Shown: positions 50,343-57,955 of the stretch, piece by piece | How the letters are laid out: each line of letters begins with the position of its first letter | How positions within the stretch are numbered: position 1 is the stretch's first letter | Assembly: GCF_900114845.1 (NCBI RefSeq) | Contig: NZ_FOUK01000002.1 | Coordinates: forward strand, 620,001 to 684,000 | DNA length: 64,000 nucleotides | Reading direction: 5' to 3' | Origin: Pimelobacter simplex | GTDB taxonomy: Bacteria > Actinomycetota > Actinomycetes > Propionibacteriales > Nocardioidaceae | Program-made: the position numbers and the translations under genes | The notes under the pieces: generated by a model | What the model was told of the DNA's origin: nothing | What the model saw: the letters and a program-made list of their open reading frames with translations, nothing else | Databases searched by the model: none

Positions 50343-50686
50343 GGGTCTCCCGTCCTCGCGAAATTAGTTCTCCACAGGCGGTGGAGGAGCCGCTCGGGCC
50401 CATCCTCGCTGGTCATCCGACCGTACGCCGCCCGCCGCGTCCACCGCCCCGGCGCCCCGTCCACAGCCGGTGCACCGTTCCGCCCCGCCCCATCCACGGG
50501 TCCGGCCCTTCGTCCACAGAGTTCTCCACAGCCCTGTCCACAGGCTGCCGCGCTGCCGGATTGACCGCGCCGCCGCGGGTCCCTAGCGTCATGCCCAGAC
50601 GAGGCCCCTGGGGCCGCAGCACCTCGCTCGCAAGGGGAAGGCAAGCGAGGGGCAGGCGGACCCAGGGGTCTCGCGCTGTCTGCCCG
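50343..50686. other. Intergenic region with five TCCACA motifs
   Basis: No convincing gene between the PHP and crotonase genes. It holds five copies of TCCACA (50371, 50460, 50513, 50525, 50537). Two are in TTCTCCACA and one in CTGTCCACA, near the actinobacterial DnaA box TTGTCCACA. A hairpin lies at its right end. Confidence 0.5.
50622..50650 (-). terminator. Hairpin downstream of the crotonase gene
   Basis: CCTCGCTCGC (50622-50631) and GCAAGCGAGG (50641-50650) form a 10-bp stem with one mismatch (C opposite A) and a 9-base loop, 36 bases after the stop of the minus-strand crotonase. No T-run. Confidence 0.45.
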
Positions 50687-51508
50687 TCACCTGCCCTCGA
50701 ACACCGGCGGCCGCTTCTCCTGCGCCGCCCGGATCCCTTCCAGCAGGTCCGCGGTGGCCAGCGTCACCGGCTGCGCCAGCGCCTCCCAGGCCAGCGCGGA
50801 CTCGAGATCGGCGTGCCCGCGCTGCAGCGCGCCCTTGGTCAGCCGGGTCGCGATGGGGGCCGCCGCCGCGATGCCGGCGGCCGTCGCCAGGACGTCGTCG
50901 CGGAAGGTCTCCGGGTCCAGCACCCGCGAGACGAGGCCGAGGCCGAGCGCCTCGTCGGCGTCGACGATCCGGCCGGTGAGGAAGAGGTCGCGCGCGGCGG
51001 CCGGGCCGACGACGTCCGGGAGAAGGTAGGTGCCGGCCATGCCCGGGTGGATCCCCAGCTTCGTGAACGGCACGCCCAGCTTGGCCCCGCGGGCGGCGTA
51101 CCGGAGGTCGCAGGCCAGTGCCAGGCACAGCCCGGCGCCGATCGCCGCGCCGTTGATCGCCGCGATCGTCGGCACCTCCAGGCGCCGGATCGAGAGCCAG
51201 GCGCGGTAGAACGGCAGCATCCGCGAGCGCAGGTCGTCGACCGTGGCGTCCGGCTCGGAGGCCAGCCAGCCCAGGTTGCCCCCGGAGCAGAAGCCCTTGC
51301 CCTCGCCGGTGACCACGACGGCCCGCACCGTGGGGTCCGCGGCCAGGTGGTCGACCGCCGTCACCCACGAGGCGGTCATCTCGTCGCTCATCGCGTTGCG
51401 CAGCTCGGGCAGGTCGAGGACCAGCAGCGCGACCCCCGGCGAGGGCCGTTCGAGGCGCAGGTGGGTCAGCACCGGGGGCGTGGACGATTTCACGGCGGAA
51501 TCAGACAT
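50687..51508 (-). CDS. Crotonase-fold protein (enoyl-CoA hydratase/isomerase family), atypical active site
   Basis: A 273-aa member of the crotonase superfamily, which acts on acyl-CoA. The oxyanion-hole segments are present (GEGKGFCSGGNLG and NGAAIGAGLCLALACDLRYA). However, at the place of the first catalytic Glu of enoyl-CoA hydratase it has VPFTKLGIHPG (Phe), and the second Glu is replaced by Asp (AAARDLFLTG). It may therefore catalyse another reaction. The start at 51508 (MSDSAVKSS) was chosen over an upstream in-frame site. Single gene with no beta-oxidation partners beside it. Confidence 0.86.
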   Translation of the reverse strand: MSDSAVKSSTPPVLTHLRLERPSPGVALLVLDLPELRNAMSDEMTASWVTAVDHLAADPTVRAVVVTGEGKGFCSGGNLGWLASEPDATVDDLRSRMLPFYRAWLSIRRLEVPTIAAINGAAIGAGLCLALACDLRYAARGAKLGVPFTKLGIHPGMAGTYLLPDVVGPAAARDLFLTGRIVDADEALGLGLVSRVLDPETFRDDVLATAAGIAAAAPIATRLTKGALQRGHADLESALAWEALAQPVTLATADLLEGIRAAQEKRPPVFEGR

Positions 51509-51646
51509 GCGGGGCACGCTACTGCGACTCCGTGGCGCTGTGCCGTAGGGTCGGGGAGGTTCGGAGTGCGGCTCCGGACCCCGACGGGCTTCCCCCAATG
51601 TCCCCGTCGCGACGACCGAACGAACAACATGAGCAAGGAGGCCGTC

Positions 51647-51805
51647 ATGGCGGAGACCTGGAGCGGCGAGTTCTACTGCGTGAAGTGCAAGGCCAAGCGC
51701 GAGGCCGAGGGCGAGGTCAAGGTCAACGAGAAGGGGACCCGGATGGCCAAGGCCGTCTGCCCCGAGTGCGGCACGAACCTCAACCGCATCCTCGGCAAGG
51801 CCTGA
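51647..51805 (+). CDS. DUF5679 small zinc-ribbon protein
   Basis: A 52-aa protein with two CxxC knuckles (YCVKCK and VCPECG) forming a zinc ribbon. The ATG at 51647 has AAGGAGG eight bases upstream, which decides the start over the ATG at 51629. Conserved in actinobacteria near whiB7/uvrD2; function unknown, possibly nucleic-acid binding. Confidence 0.85.
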   Translation: MAETWSGEFYCVKCKAKREAEGEVKVNEKGTRMAKAVCPECGTNLNRILGKA

Positions 51806-51829
51806 ACCTCAGGCACTCAGCCGATTGTC

Positions 51830-51861
51830 ACGGGCGGCTCCACCTCGGTGGAGCCGCCCGT
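51830..51861. terminator. Perfect 14-bp hairpin after DUF5679
   Basis: ACGGGCGGCTCCAC (51830-51843) pairs perfectly with 51848-51861 across CTCG, 24 bases after the stop. No T-run, but very stable. Confidence 0.75.
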
Positions 51862-51929
51862 GGCGCGTCTCTGCGGCAGCCTGTGGATGAGCGCGGCGCG
51901 CGCGCCCGCACCCGTGGCACGCTGCCCGC

Positions 51930-52811
51930 ATGCCCCCTGCAGCGGATGCCGGCGCACTCGCCCTGGTGCTGCGCCCGGCCACGCCCGTCCTGAACCGCGG
52001 ACCGGGCGTCCTGCAGGTCGGGCTCGACCCACCCCGCGCGTGCGTCCCCGACGATCCCTCGGTACGCCGCCTGCTCGACGCGCTCGCCCGGCCCGCCGGC
52101 CACCCCGCTGACGCGCCGCTGACAGCCCCGGCCAGCACGGCCCTGGCCCGGCTCCACGAGGCGGGCCTGGTGCTCCCCGCGCCCCGGCACCCCCACGCTC
52201 CCGGGCTGCGCCCGCTGCTCGCGCAGTTCGGGCCCGACGCCCCGCGGCGGCACGCGGCCCGCGCCGCCGTCCGGGTCCACGTCCGCACCGCGCCCGGGAG
52301 CGTCCTCGCCACGACGCTGGCCGCGCTGCTCGCCGAGGCGAGGCTCGCCGTCACCGACGATCCCGGGCACCCCGGCGCGGTCCACCTCGTCGTCCACCCC
52401 GGCCCGCTCCCCCGCGAGACGCTCGACCCGCTCGTGCGCGGCTCGGTCCCGCACCTGCTCGTCGCCGGCGACGCCACCGGGCTCCGGGTCGGCCCCTTCG
52501 TCGAGCCCGGGCGCACGGCCTGCCTGCGCTGCGTCGACGCCCACGAGTCGGTGCCCGACCAGCGGCGCGCGCTGCTGCTGGCCCAGGCCGCGGCCCAGGC
52601 CACCGCCCACCCGGCACCGAGGGACCCCCTGCTCGACCGGCTCGCGCTCGCCTGGGCGGTGCGCGACCTGGTCCGCTGGGCCGACCGCGACGAGCCCACC
52701 ACCTGGTCGGCCACCGTCGACCTCGGCCCCCACGGCGCTCCGGAACGGACCGTCTGGGGCCGTCATCCCTACTGCGGCTGCTCCTGGGACGCCTTCCTCG
52801 AGCTCCCCTGA
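51930..52811 (+). CDS. TOMM/ThiF-like protein (cyclodehydratase partner fold), orphan
   Basis: A 293-aa protein resembling the ThiF/SagC-like TOMM leader-binding proteins. Typical is the VGPFVEPGRTACLRCVDAHE segment with CxxC (LRC near residue 197) and a C-terminal HPYCGCSW pair that would complete a zinc site. There is no YcaO gene, precursor peptide or transporter nearby, so it does not sit in a RiPP cluster. A housekeeping role in actinobacteria is more likely. Family placement moderate. Confidence 0.6.
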   Translation: MPPAADAGALALVLRPATPVLNRGPGVLQVGLDPPRACVPDDPSVRRLLDALARPAGHPADAPLTAPASTALARLHEAGLVLPAPRHPHAPGLRPLLAQFGPDAPRRHAARAAVRVHVRTAPGSVLATTLAALLAEARLAVTDDPGHPGAVHLVVHPGPLPRETLDPLVRGSVPHLLVAGDATGLRVGPFVEPGRTACLRCVDAHESVPDQRRALLLAQAAAQATAHPAPRDPLLDRLALAWAVRDLVRWADRDEPTTWSATVDLGPHGAPERTVWGRHPYCGCSWDAFLELP

Positions 52812-52821
52812 GCCCGGCCGG

Positions 52822-52986
52822 CTACCACCACTCGCTGTCGAGCTTGGCCTCCATCGACCGCACGTACGCGCGCGAGCACTCGTCGCAGTAGCGGCGCACC
52901 CGCCCTCGCTCGACCGCCGTGGACCACGTCAGCGGCGGCTCCTCGCCGTCCGCCCGGCGCCCGCAGAAGTCGCAGATCAGCGTCAC
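52822..52986 (-). CDS. Small zinc-ribbon protein
   Basis: A 54-aa protein with CDFCGR and YCDEC knuckles, starting at the GTG at 52986 (TLICDFCGRRADG). It resembles short actinobacterial zinc-ribbon proteins of unknown role. It is convergent with the TOMM-like gene (10-bp gap). Confidence 0.65.
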   Translation of the reverse strand: MTLICDFCGRRADGEEPPLTWSTAVERGRVRRYCDECSRAYVRSMEAKLDSEWW

Positions 52987-53024
52987 GGCCCCCAGCCTAG
53001 TGGCGCTGCGCCCCCGAAAAATGC

Positions 53025-53063
53025 GGAAGGGCCGGTTCGACGATCGGTCGAACCGGCCCTTCC
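53025..53063 (-). terminator. Strong rho-independent terminator
   Basis: A perfect 16-bp stem (53025-53040 with 53048-53063, GGAAGGGCCGGTTCGA arm) is followed on the minus strand by CGCATTTTTCG. It ends the transcript that carries whiB7 and the 55-aa gene. Confidence 0.88.
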
Positions 53064-53156
53064 TGTTCACCCGCGATCAGGTGCCCTTCGAGGAAGGTCT
53101 CGAAGAATTCCGGTCTCGCTTGTCCGTGGTGCGGGGCTCCCTCCCGCGATACGGAC

Positions 53157-53324
53157 TCAGAGAGCGCGAGCGAGGGCGAGACGAGCCTGCTGCGCTGCAC
53201 GCTCGGCCTTGCGGCTCAAGCGTCGCGCGCGCGCCATCCGACTGGCCGCACGCAGCTGCTGCGCCTCTCCCAGGCGCATGGCCATCTGGGCCCGCGCCAT
53301 CTCTTCGTTGAGGAGGTTGTTCAT
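53157..53324 (-). CDS. Conserved-looking 55-aa helical basic protein downstream of whiB7
   Basis: An ATG at 53324 opens a 55-codon frame reading MNNLLNEEMARAQMAMRLGE, then a long Arg/Ala/Leu-rich helix ending ARLALARAL. It is highly charged, predicted as one amphipathic helix. It lies 51 bases after whiB7, on the same strand and before the shared terminator at 53025. The Shine-Dalgarno is weak, so coupling to whiB7 is possible. Function unknown. Confidence 0.6.
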   Translation of the reverse strand: MNNLLNEEMARAQMAMRLGEAQQLRAASRMARARRLSRKAERAAQQARLALARAL

Positions 53325-53375
53325 CGTGGTATCCGTTCTGGTGGTGAGAAAAGCTCTTGGGTGGTGGTGGATGCG

Positions 53376-53642
53376 CTACGCCGCGGCGTCCTTGCGCGGC
53401 CGGCCCCGGGGCCGCTTGCGTGGGATCACCACGCCGGCCAGGAACAGCTCGCCGCCCCAGACGCCCCACGGCTCGCGCCGCTCCAGCGCGCCGGCGAGGC
53501 ACATCGCCTGGACCGGGCAGTCCACGCACAGCGCCTTGGCGGCCTCGACGTCCGACGGTGACTCGGCGAACCACAGCTCCGCATCGTTCAGCCGGCACGG
53601 CAGCAGCTCGTCCAGCGTCGGCTCGAGAACACTGGTCGTCAT
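53376..53642 (-). CDS. whiB7: WhiB-family iron-sulfur regulator WhiB7
   Basis: An 88-aa Fe-S transcription factor that drives intrinsic antibiotic resistance in actinobacteria. It has the four cluster cysteines C16, C39, C42 and C48, the GVWGGE turn (60-65) that contacts sigma A, and the C-terminal AT-hook RGRPRK (79-84) that marks WhiB7. The ATG at 53642 follows AGGAGG at 11 bases; an in-frame GTG at 53654 overlaps that site and was rejected. It has a long leader with its own small ORF and attenuator, and a promoter preceded by an AT-rich patch, the known autoregulatory layout. Confidence 0.92.
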   Translation of the reverse strand: MTTSVLEPTLDELLPCRLNDAELWFAESPSDVEAAKALCVDCPVQAMCLAGALERREPWGVWGGELFLAGVVIPRKRPRGRPRKDAAA

Positions 53643-53736
53643 TTCTGCTTTCACCTCCTCTACTCAGACCTGATCGCGTTGGTCGATTCCTTGGACGGGA
53701 TCTGCGCCTTCGCGTTCTCGGTCGGAGAAGTACGAA

Positions 53737-53817
53737 GGCCGCGGATCCCGGTCTTTCGGGTTCCGCGGCCTGGAGGGTGCCGAGCTGAGTGCTATCTCAG
53801 ATCGGTGGACTCCAGGC
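53737..53817 (-). promoter_or_regulatory. whiB7 leader attenuator with alternative antiterminator
   Basis: The terminator-like hairpin is 53737-53770 (GGCCGCGGA arms, loop TCTTT). On the minus strand, GCCTGGAG-complement pairing between 53810-53817 and 53768-53775 (8 perfect bases) excludes it, because three bases are shared. The outer arm lies inside the last codons of the leader ORF. Ribosome position would therefore choose between read-through and stop. Confidence 0.6.
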
Positions 53818-54078
53818 GAGTGAACCCGGGACGTAGGCGGTCGTGCCGCGCTGTCCCATGCCGGCGTGTGCGCGCTCCCGCTTGAGGGCACCCGTGGCCA
53901 CGGCGGCGGCGAGGGTCGCGAACGGCGCAAAAGCGGCATTCGGAGCGATCGCACGCGCGGCAATGCCCGGGACCTCGAAGGTCGGGAGGGCAGAGGTGGC
54001 GCAGCTGGGGCATGCGGACGGGGACAGCGTGAGCTGCCATGCGGACGTCATCGCCGGAAACATCGTGATGTTCTCCAT
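53797..54078 (-). CDS. Leader ORF upstream of whiB7
   Basis: A 93-codon frame starting MENITMFPAMTSAWQ, with a near-perfect GGAGG site nine bases before the ATG. It ends 27 bases before the attenuator hairpin. The peptide has no recognised domain. Its place between the whiB7 promoter and whiB7 suggests its translation, rather than its product, matters: stalling would favour the antiterminator. A longer leader peptide than the short ones known from mycobacteria, so moderately uncertain. Confidence 0.55.
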   Translation of the reverse strand: MENITMFPAMTSAWQLTLSPSACPSCATSALPTFEVPGIAARAIAPNAAFAPFATLAAAVATGALKRERAHAGMGQRGTTAYVPGSLAWSPPI

Positions 54079-54156
54079 GAGGAGCCACCTCCTTCAGTGC
54101 CAGATCGGGCGCCGGCCCTGCCAAGGCCGTAGTGCGCAGCGGTGTGTTGTCTGATG

Positions 54157-54195
54157 ACCGTAACGGCCCGTCTTCGGGCCGTGCAAATCATTTAT
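54157..54195 (-). promoter_or_regulatory. whiB7 promoter with AT-rich WhiB7 box
   Basis: On the minus strand TTGCAC (54181-54186) and TACGGT (54157-54162) are separated by 18 bp. Directly upstream of the -35 is ATAAATGATTT (54185-54195), a rare AT-rich patch where WhiB7 with its AT-hook is known to bind. The spacer also forms an 8-bp hairpin (54163-54182) that may terminate uvrD2. Confidence 0.6.
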
Positions 54196-54204
54196 CGGGG
54201 TTTT

Positions 54205-56280
54205 TCAAGGTTTTTCTGAAACCAGTGCCAGCACGGCCTCGCCATAGCGCTCGATCTTGTTGGGACCGACCCCGTTGACCTTCGCGAGCGCGGCCATCGT
54301 GGTGGGCTTGTGCTCGGCGATCAGCTCGAGCGTGGCGTCGGTGAAGACGACATAGGCCGGCAGCGGCTTGCCGTCCTCGCCGGACTCGCGCGCGGTCTCG
54401 AGACGCCAGGCCTTGAGCCGCTCGAAGAGCCCCTCGTCGTAGCGGACCGGGTGGTGGGCGCAGCGCCCGCGCTTCTTCTCGGCGGCGGAGGTCAGCGGCT
54501 GCAGGCACTCGCGGCAGCGGGCGACCTTGGTCCGCCCGCGGGTCGGCTGGGGCTGCTGGCTGGCCGGCAGCATCGGCACCAGGAAGCGGGACGGCTGGCG
54601 CCGCGGCGCCTGCCCCGGGTTGCGCGCGGCTGACCACGACACCATCAGCTCGCGCCGGGCCCGGGTCATGCCGACGTAGAGCAGCCGGCGCTCCTCCTCG
54701 ACCGCGTCGGGGCGCGCGCCGCCCTGCTCCGCGTAGACGATCGGGACGGTGCCGTCCTGGACGCCGCAGCAGAACACCGCGTCCCACTCCAGGCCCTTGG
54801 CGGCGTGGAAGGTCGCCAGCGTGACGCCGTCGGCGGTCGGCGCGTGCTGCTCGGTGGCCCGGCGGTCGAGCTCGTCGACGAACGCCGCCACCGAGGCCTC
54901 GATGCCGCGCTCCTCGGCGAACGCCCCGGCCTGGTCGACCAGCGCCTGGAAGGACTCCCAGCGATCGCGCACCTGCCCCCGGTTGGTGGGCGGCTCGGCC
55001 GACCAGCCCATGCCGGCCAGGACTGCCTTGACCACCTCGAGCCAAGGCAGGTCGTCGGCCTCGCCGGAGCGCGCCGCGCCGCGCAGCCGGGTGACCGCCT
55101 CGCGCACCTCGCGCCGGTCGAAGAAGCGGGCCGCGCCGCGGACGACGTAGGGGATGCCGCGGTCGGTCAGGGCGTCCTCGAAGGTCTCGGACTGGGCGTT
55201 GATCCGGAAGAGCACCGCCATCTCGCCGTAGGCCGTGCCCGCGCGCTGGAGCTTGGCCACCCGGTCGGCCACCCCCCGCGCCTCGGCGACCTCGTCGGGC
55301 TCACCCTGGAAGCGCACCGCGGAGCCGGCCGGCTGCTGGGAGCGCAGCTCGACGCCGGCGCTCGGCGTGCCGGCCAGCAGCGTGTTGGCCGCGGCCACGA
55401 CCTGGGGCGTGGAGCGGTAGTTGCGGACCAGCTCGATCGAGGTGGTGCCGGGATAGCGCTGCGGGAAGTCCTTGAGGTAGGTCGCGTCGGCGCCCGCGAA
55501 CGAGTAGATCGTCTGGGCCGGGTCACCCACCACGCACAGCTCGTCGCGCCCGCCCAGCCACAGGTCGAGCAGCGCCGACTGGAGCGGGGAGACGTCTTGG
55601 AACTCGTCGACGACGAACCACTTGTACTGGCGCCGCACCTGGGCCGCGACCCGCTCGTCGCTCGCCAGGACGCCGGCCGTCAGGAGGAGGACGTCCTCCA
55701 TGTCCATGCGCCCCTGGTCGCGCTTGACCTGCTCGTAGGCGGCCATCACCCGGCCCACCGCCTCGGGGGTCTGGTCGCCGACCGAGCGGCCCTTGGCGGG
55801 CGCGAGCCGCGGGTAGTCGTCGGCCCCGACGTTGCTCACCTTGGCCCACTCGACCTCGGAGGCGAGGTCGCGCAGCAGCGCCTGCTCGGCCCGGATGCCC
55901 AGCGTGCGGCAGGCCGCGGCCAGCATCGGGATCTTGGACTCGGTCAGCACCGGCAGCTCGGTGCCGTGCACGTGGGGCCAGAAGTAGCGCAGCTGGCGCA
56001 GCGCCGCGCTGTGGAACGTGCGCGCCTGCACCCCCGGTGCCCCGAGCGCCCGCAGCCGCTGGCGCAGCTCGCCCGCCGCGCGGGTCGTGAAGGTCACCGC
56101 GAGCACCTCGGTCGGCGCGTAGACCCCCGCCTGGACGCCGTGCGCGATGCGATGGGTGATCGCCCGGGTCTTGCCCGTGCCCGCGCCCGCCAGCACCCGC
56201 ACCGGGCCGCGCAGGGTCTCGGCGACCTTGCGCTGCTCGGGGTCGAGCGCGGAGAGCAGGCGTTCGATGGACTCGGACAT
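54205..56280 (-). CDS. uvrD2: UvrD2-type superfamily 1 DNA helicase
   Basis: A 691-aa SF1 helicase. Walker A is AGAGTGKT (31-38) and Walker B VVDEFQDVSP, with the TTRAAGELRQRL, GDPAQTIYSF and LATFHAAKGLEW motifs. Near the C-terminus are a tetracysteine-like module (ARCRECLQP ... RGRCAHH) and an HRDC domain (~610-690, LAKVNGVGPNKIERYGE), the layout of mycobacterial UvrD2. The start at 56280 (MSESIERLLSAL) fits. It unwinds DNA in repair; adjacent to whiB7 as in Mycobacterium. Confidence 0.93.
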   Translation of the reverse strand: MSESIERLLSALDPEQRKVAETLRGPVRVLAGAGTGKTRAITHRIAHGVQAGVYAPTEVLAVTFTTRAAGELRQRLRALGAPGVQARTFHSAALRQLRYFWPHVHGTELPVLTESKIPMLAAACRTLGIRAEQALLRDLASEVEWAKVSNVGADDYPRLAPAKGRSVGDQTPEAVGRVMAAYEQVKRDQGRMDMEDVLLLTAGVLASDERVAAQVRRQYKWFVVDEFQDVSPLQSALLDLWLGGRDELCVVGDPAQTIYSFAGADATYLKDFPQRYPGTTSIELVRNYRSTPQVVAAANTLLAGTPSAGVELRSQQPAGSAVRFQGEPDEVAEARGVADRVAKLQRAGTAYGEMAVLFRINAQSETFEDALTDRGIPYVVRGAARFFDRREVREAVTRLRGAARSGEADDLPWLEVVKAVLAGMGWSAEPPTNRGQVRDRWESFQALVDQAGAFAEERGIEASVAAFVDELDRRATEQHAPTADGVTLATFHAAKGLEWDAVFCCGVQDGTVPIVYAEQGGARPDAVEEERRLLYVGMTRARRELMVSWSAARNPGQAPRRQPSRFLVPMLPASQQPQPTRGRTKVARCRECLQPLTSAAEKKRGRCAHHPVRYDEGLFERLKAWRLETARESGEDGKPLPAYVVFTDATLELIAEHKPTTMAALAKVNGVGPNKIERYGEAVLALVSEKP

Positions 56281-56345
56281 GGCACCGACCCTAGACGGCG
56301 GGCCCGACACAACCGGACCCGCCGTCGGGCTCTGTGGACAGCCCG

Positions 56346-57668
56346 TCAGCGGCGCACCACGACGGCCCGGGAGAGCGCCGTCCGGGTGGTGTAGCCGGGG
56401 CGCCGCACGGTCACCCGGACCTGGATCCGCTTGCCCCGGTCGGCCCGCGTCACGGCGTACGTCGCCGTGGTGCGCCCGGGCACCACCCTGCCGTTGCGCA
56501 GCCAGGCGTAGGTCACCCCGGACGGCGCCGGGGACCAGGTGCCCGCGCTCGCGCGCAGCCGCCTGCCCACCTTCGCCCGGCCGCTCACCGCCGGCGCCTT
56601 GGCGAGCGCGAAGGCGTGCTGCTCCCCCGGCGGTGCCGGAGGGGCCGACAACGGCGCCGGCGACCAGTCGGGCTCGGTCCCACCGGTCGCGATCCGGGTC
56701 AGCGTCGTCCCCTCGGCCGAGCACGCGCCCAGGCCGCGCACGACCCACAGGTCGCCGCCCTCGGTGTAGACCGCCGAGTCGCTGTCCGGACCGAACGTCG
56801 CGTCCGTCGCGACCGGCTGGCCCGGGTCCGGCGTCAGGTAGCACTCCGGGTTCGCCGTCGGCTTGGCCGGCATCGGACTCCCCGAGCGCGGGTCGCCGAC
56901 CGTCGTCTTCATCCCGACGCCACCGCCGTTCATCCCGAACAGCACCCGCTTGCCGTCGCGCGAGATCTCCGGCGCGAGCAGCTCGACGTAGCTGCCGAAG
57001 AGGTCGCCCGACCGGAACCACGGCTGCGCGACCTGCCCCAGGTCGGCGAGGTGCACGTCGCCGTTCTTGTAGAGCGTCACCCGGCTGTTGGAGGCCCAGC
57101 CGGGCTGGTAGCCCAGCACGATCCCGTACTTGTCCGGCGCCGACCACTGCCCGGCGTCGGTGAAGCTGGTCTCCGTCTCGGTCTCCAGGTAGCCGCCCGG
57201 ACCGCCGTACCGCTCGAGCCGGAGCTGGCTGTAGGCGATCTTGGTGCCGTCCGGCGAGATCTCGGCGCCCTGGATCGGGCTGATCGTGACCGTCCCGGAG
57301 TCGGGGATGAACAGGTCCTCCGGCGTGATCCGGTTGAGGACCACCCCGTCCTGGCGCATCCGGACGATCGTCTCGCCCCTCATCACCGCGATCACCCCGC
57401 TGTCCGACATGGTCGGGTGCGTGTACGGCGACGCCGCGGTGCCGTCACGCGTGACCTGCCGCCGGCCGCTGCCGTCGGGACGGGTCAGCCACACGTTCGC
57501 CTCGCGGACGTAGACGATCGAGCCGTCGGCGGCCGACGCCGCCTCGGCGGCCGGGGTCAGCCCGGGCAGCGGCGCGGCCACCGCCAGGGCCAGCGCCGCG
57601 GTCACCGCCAGAGTCGCGGAGAGCGTGGTGGTCGCGGCACGTGGCGCGACCTGGGGGGTACGGAACAT
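56346..57668 (-). CDS. Secreted propeller protein with Ig-like domain (paralogue 4)
   Basis: A 440-aa paralogue of the proteins at 6475, 11872 and 16401, and the most divergent by eye. It has a signal peptide (TLSATLAVTAALALAVAAP), propeller blades (IVYVREANVWLTRPDGSG, EISPDGTKIAYSQLRL) and an Ig-like domain (YAWLRNGRVVPGRTT, RADRGKRIQVRV). It sits between uvrD2 and mycoredoxin, genes that are neighbours in Mycobacterium, so it was probably inserted or duplicated here. Function unknown. Confidence 0.78.
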   Translation of the reverse strand: MFRTPQVAPRAATTTLSATLAVTAALALAVAAPLPGLTPAAEAASAADGSIVYVREANVWLTRPDGSGRRQVTRDGTAASPYTHPTMSDSGVIAVMRGETIVRMRQDGVVLNRITPEDLFIPDSGTVTISPIQGAEISPDGTKIAYSQLRLERYGGPGGYLETETETSFTDAGQWSAPDKYGIVLGYQPGWASNSRVTLYKNGDVHLADLGQVAQPWFRSGDLFGSYVELLAPEISRDGKRVLFGMNGGGVGMKTTVGDPRSGSPMPAKPTANPECYLTPDPGQPVATDATFGPDSDSAVYTEGGDLWVVRGLGACSAEGTTLTRIATGGTEPDWSPAPLSAPPAPPGEQHAFALAKAPAVSGRAKVGRRLRASAGTWSPAPSGVTYAWLRNGRVVPGRTTATYAVTRADRGKRIQVRVTVRRPGYTTRTALSRAVVVRR

Positions 57669-57809
57669 CGGGAGGACTCCTCAGGGGAACGGTGACGACG
57701 CAGCGCGAGCAGCGGTCGCGCCGCGTCGCGTCCGTCGCGGACGGCACCGACCGTCGCGGGCCGCGTGTCCCGCCGGACAGGACCGGTGTCCCGGATCCGG
57801 TCCCCGCCT

Positions 57810-57850
57810 CGTCGCAGCGCCGCTTCGTCACAGCGTCGGGCGTCGCAGCG
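57810..57850. repeat. Three direct CGTCRCAGCG repeats
   Basis: CGTCGCAGCG at 57810 and 57841 and CGTCACAGCG at 57826, spaced 16 and 15 bp, just upstream of the mycoredoxin promoter. Possibly a regulator site; could also be chance in this GC-rich gap. Confidence 0.3.
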
Positions 57851-57853
57851 CGG

Positions 57854-57880
57854 GGGAACAACGCGACCGGCGCCGTGGTT
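57854..57880 (+). promoter_or_regulatory. SigH/SigR-type promoter of mycoredoxin
   Basis: GGGAAC (57854-57859) and GTT (57878-57880) are separated by exactly 18 bp, the consensus of the thiol-oxidative-stress sigma factors SigH/SigR. It lies 75 bp before the mycoredoxin ATG, a gene that belongs to that regulon in relatives. Confidence 0.6.
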
Positions 57881-57955
57881 GAGTTGGCCGCGACGCCCGC
57901 ACCGGGCGCGCACCTCGAGATCGACCCCGACCCCGACCACAGAAGGCGATCAGCG

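Noticed and set aside
50343-50686. Chromosome replication origin
   Set aside because: DnaA-box-like words are imperfect and there is no dnaA, dnaN, AT-rich unwinding region or related gene order.
51930-52811. A thiazole/oxazole RiPP biosynthetic cluster
   Set aside because: Only one TOMM-like gene; no YcaO, precursor, protease or exporter around it.
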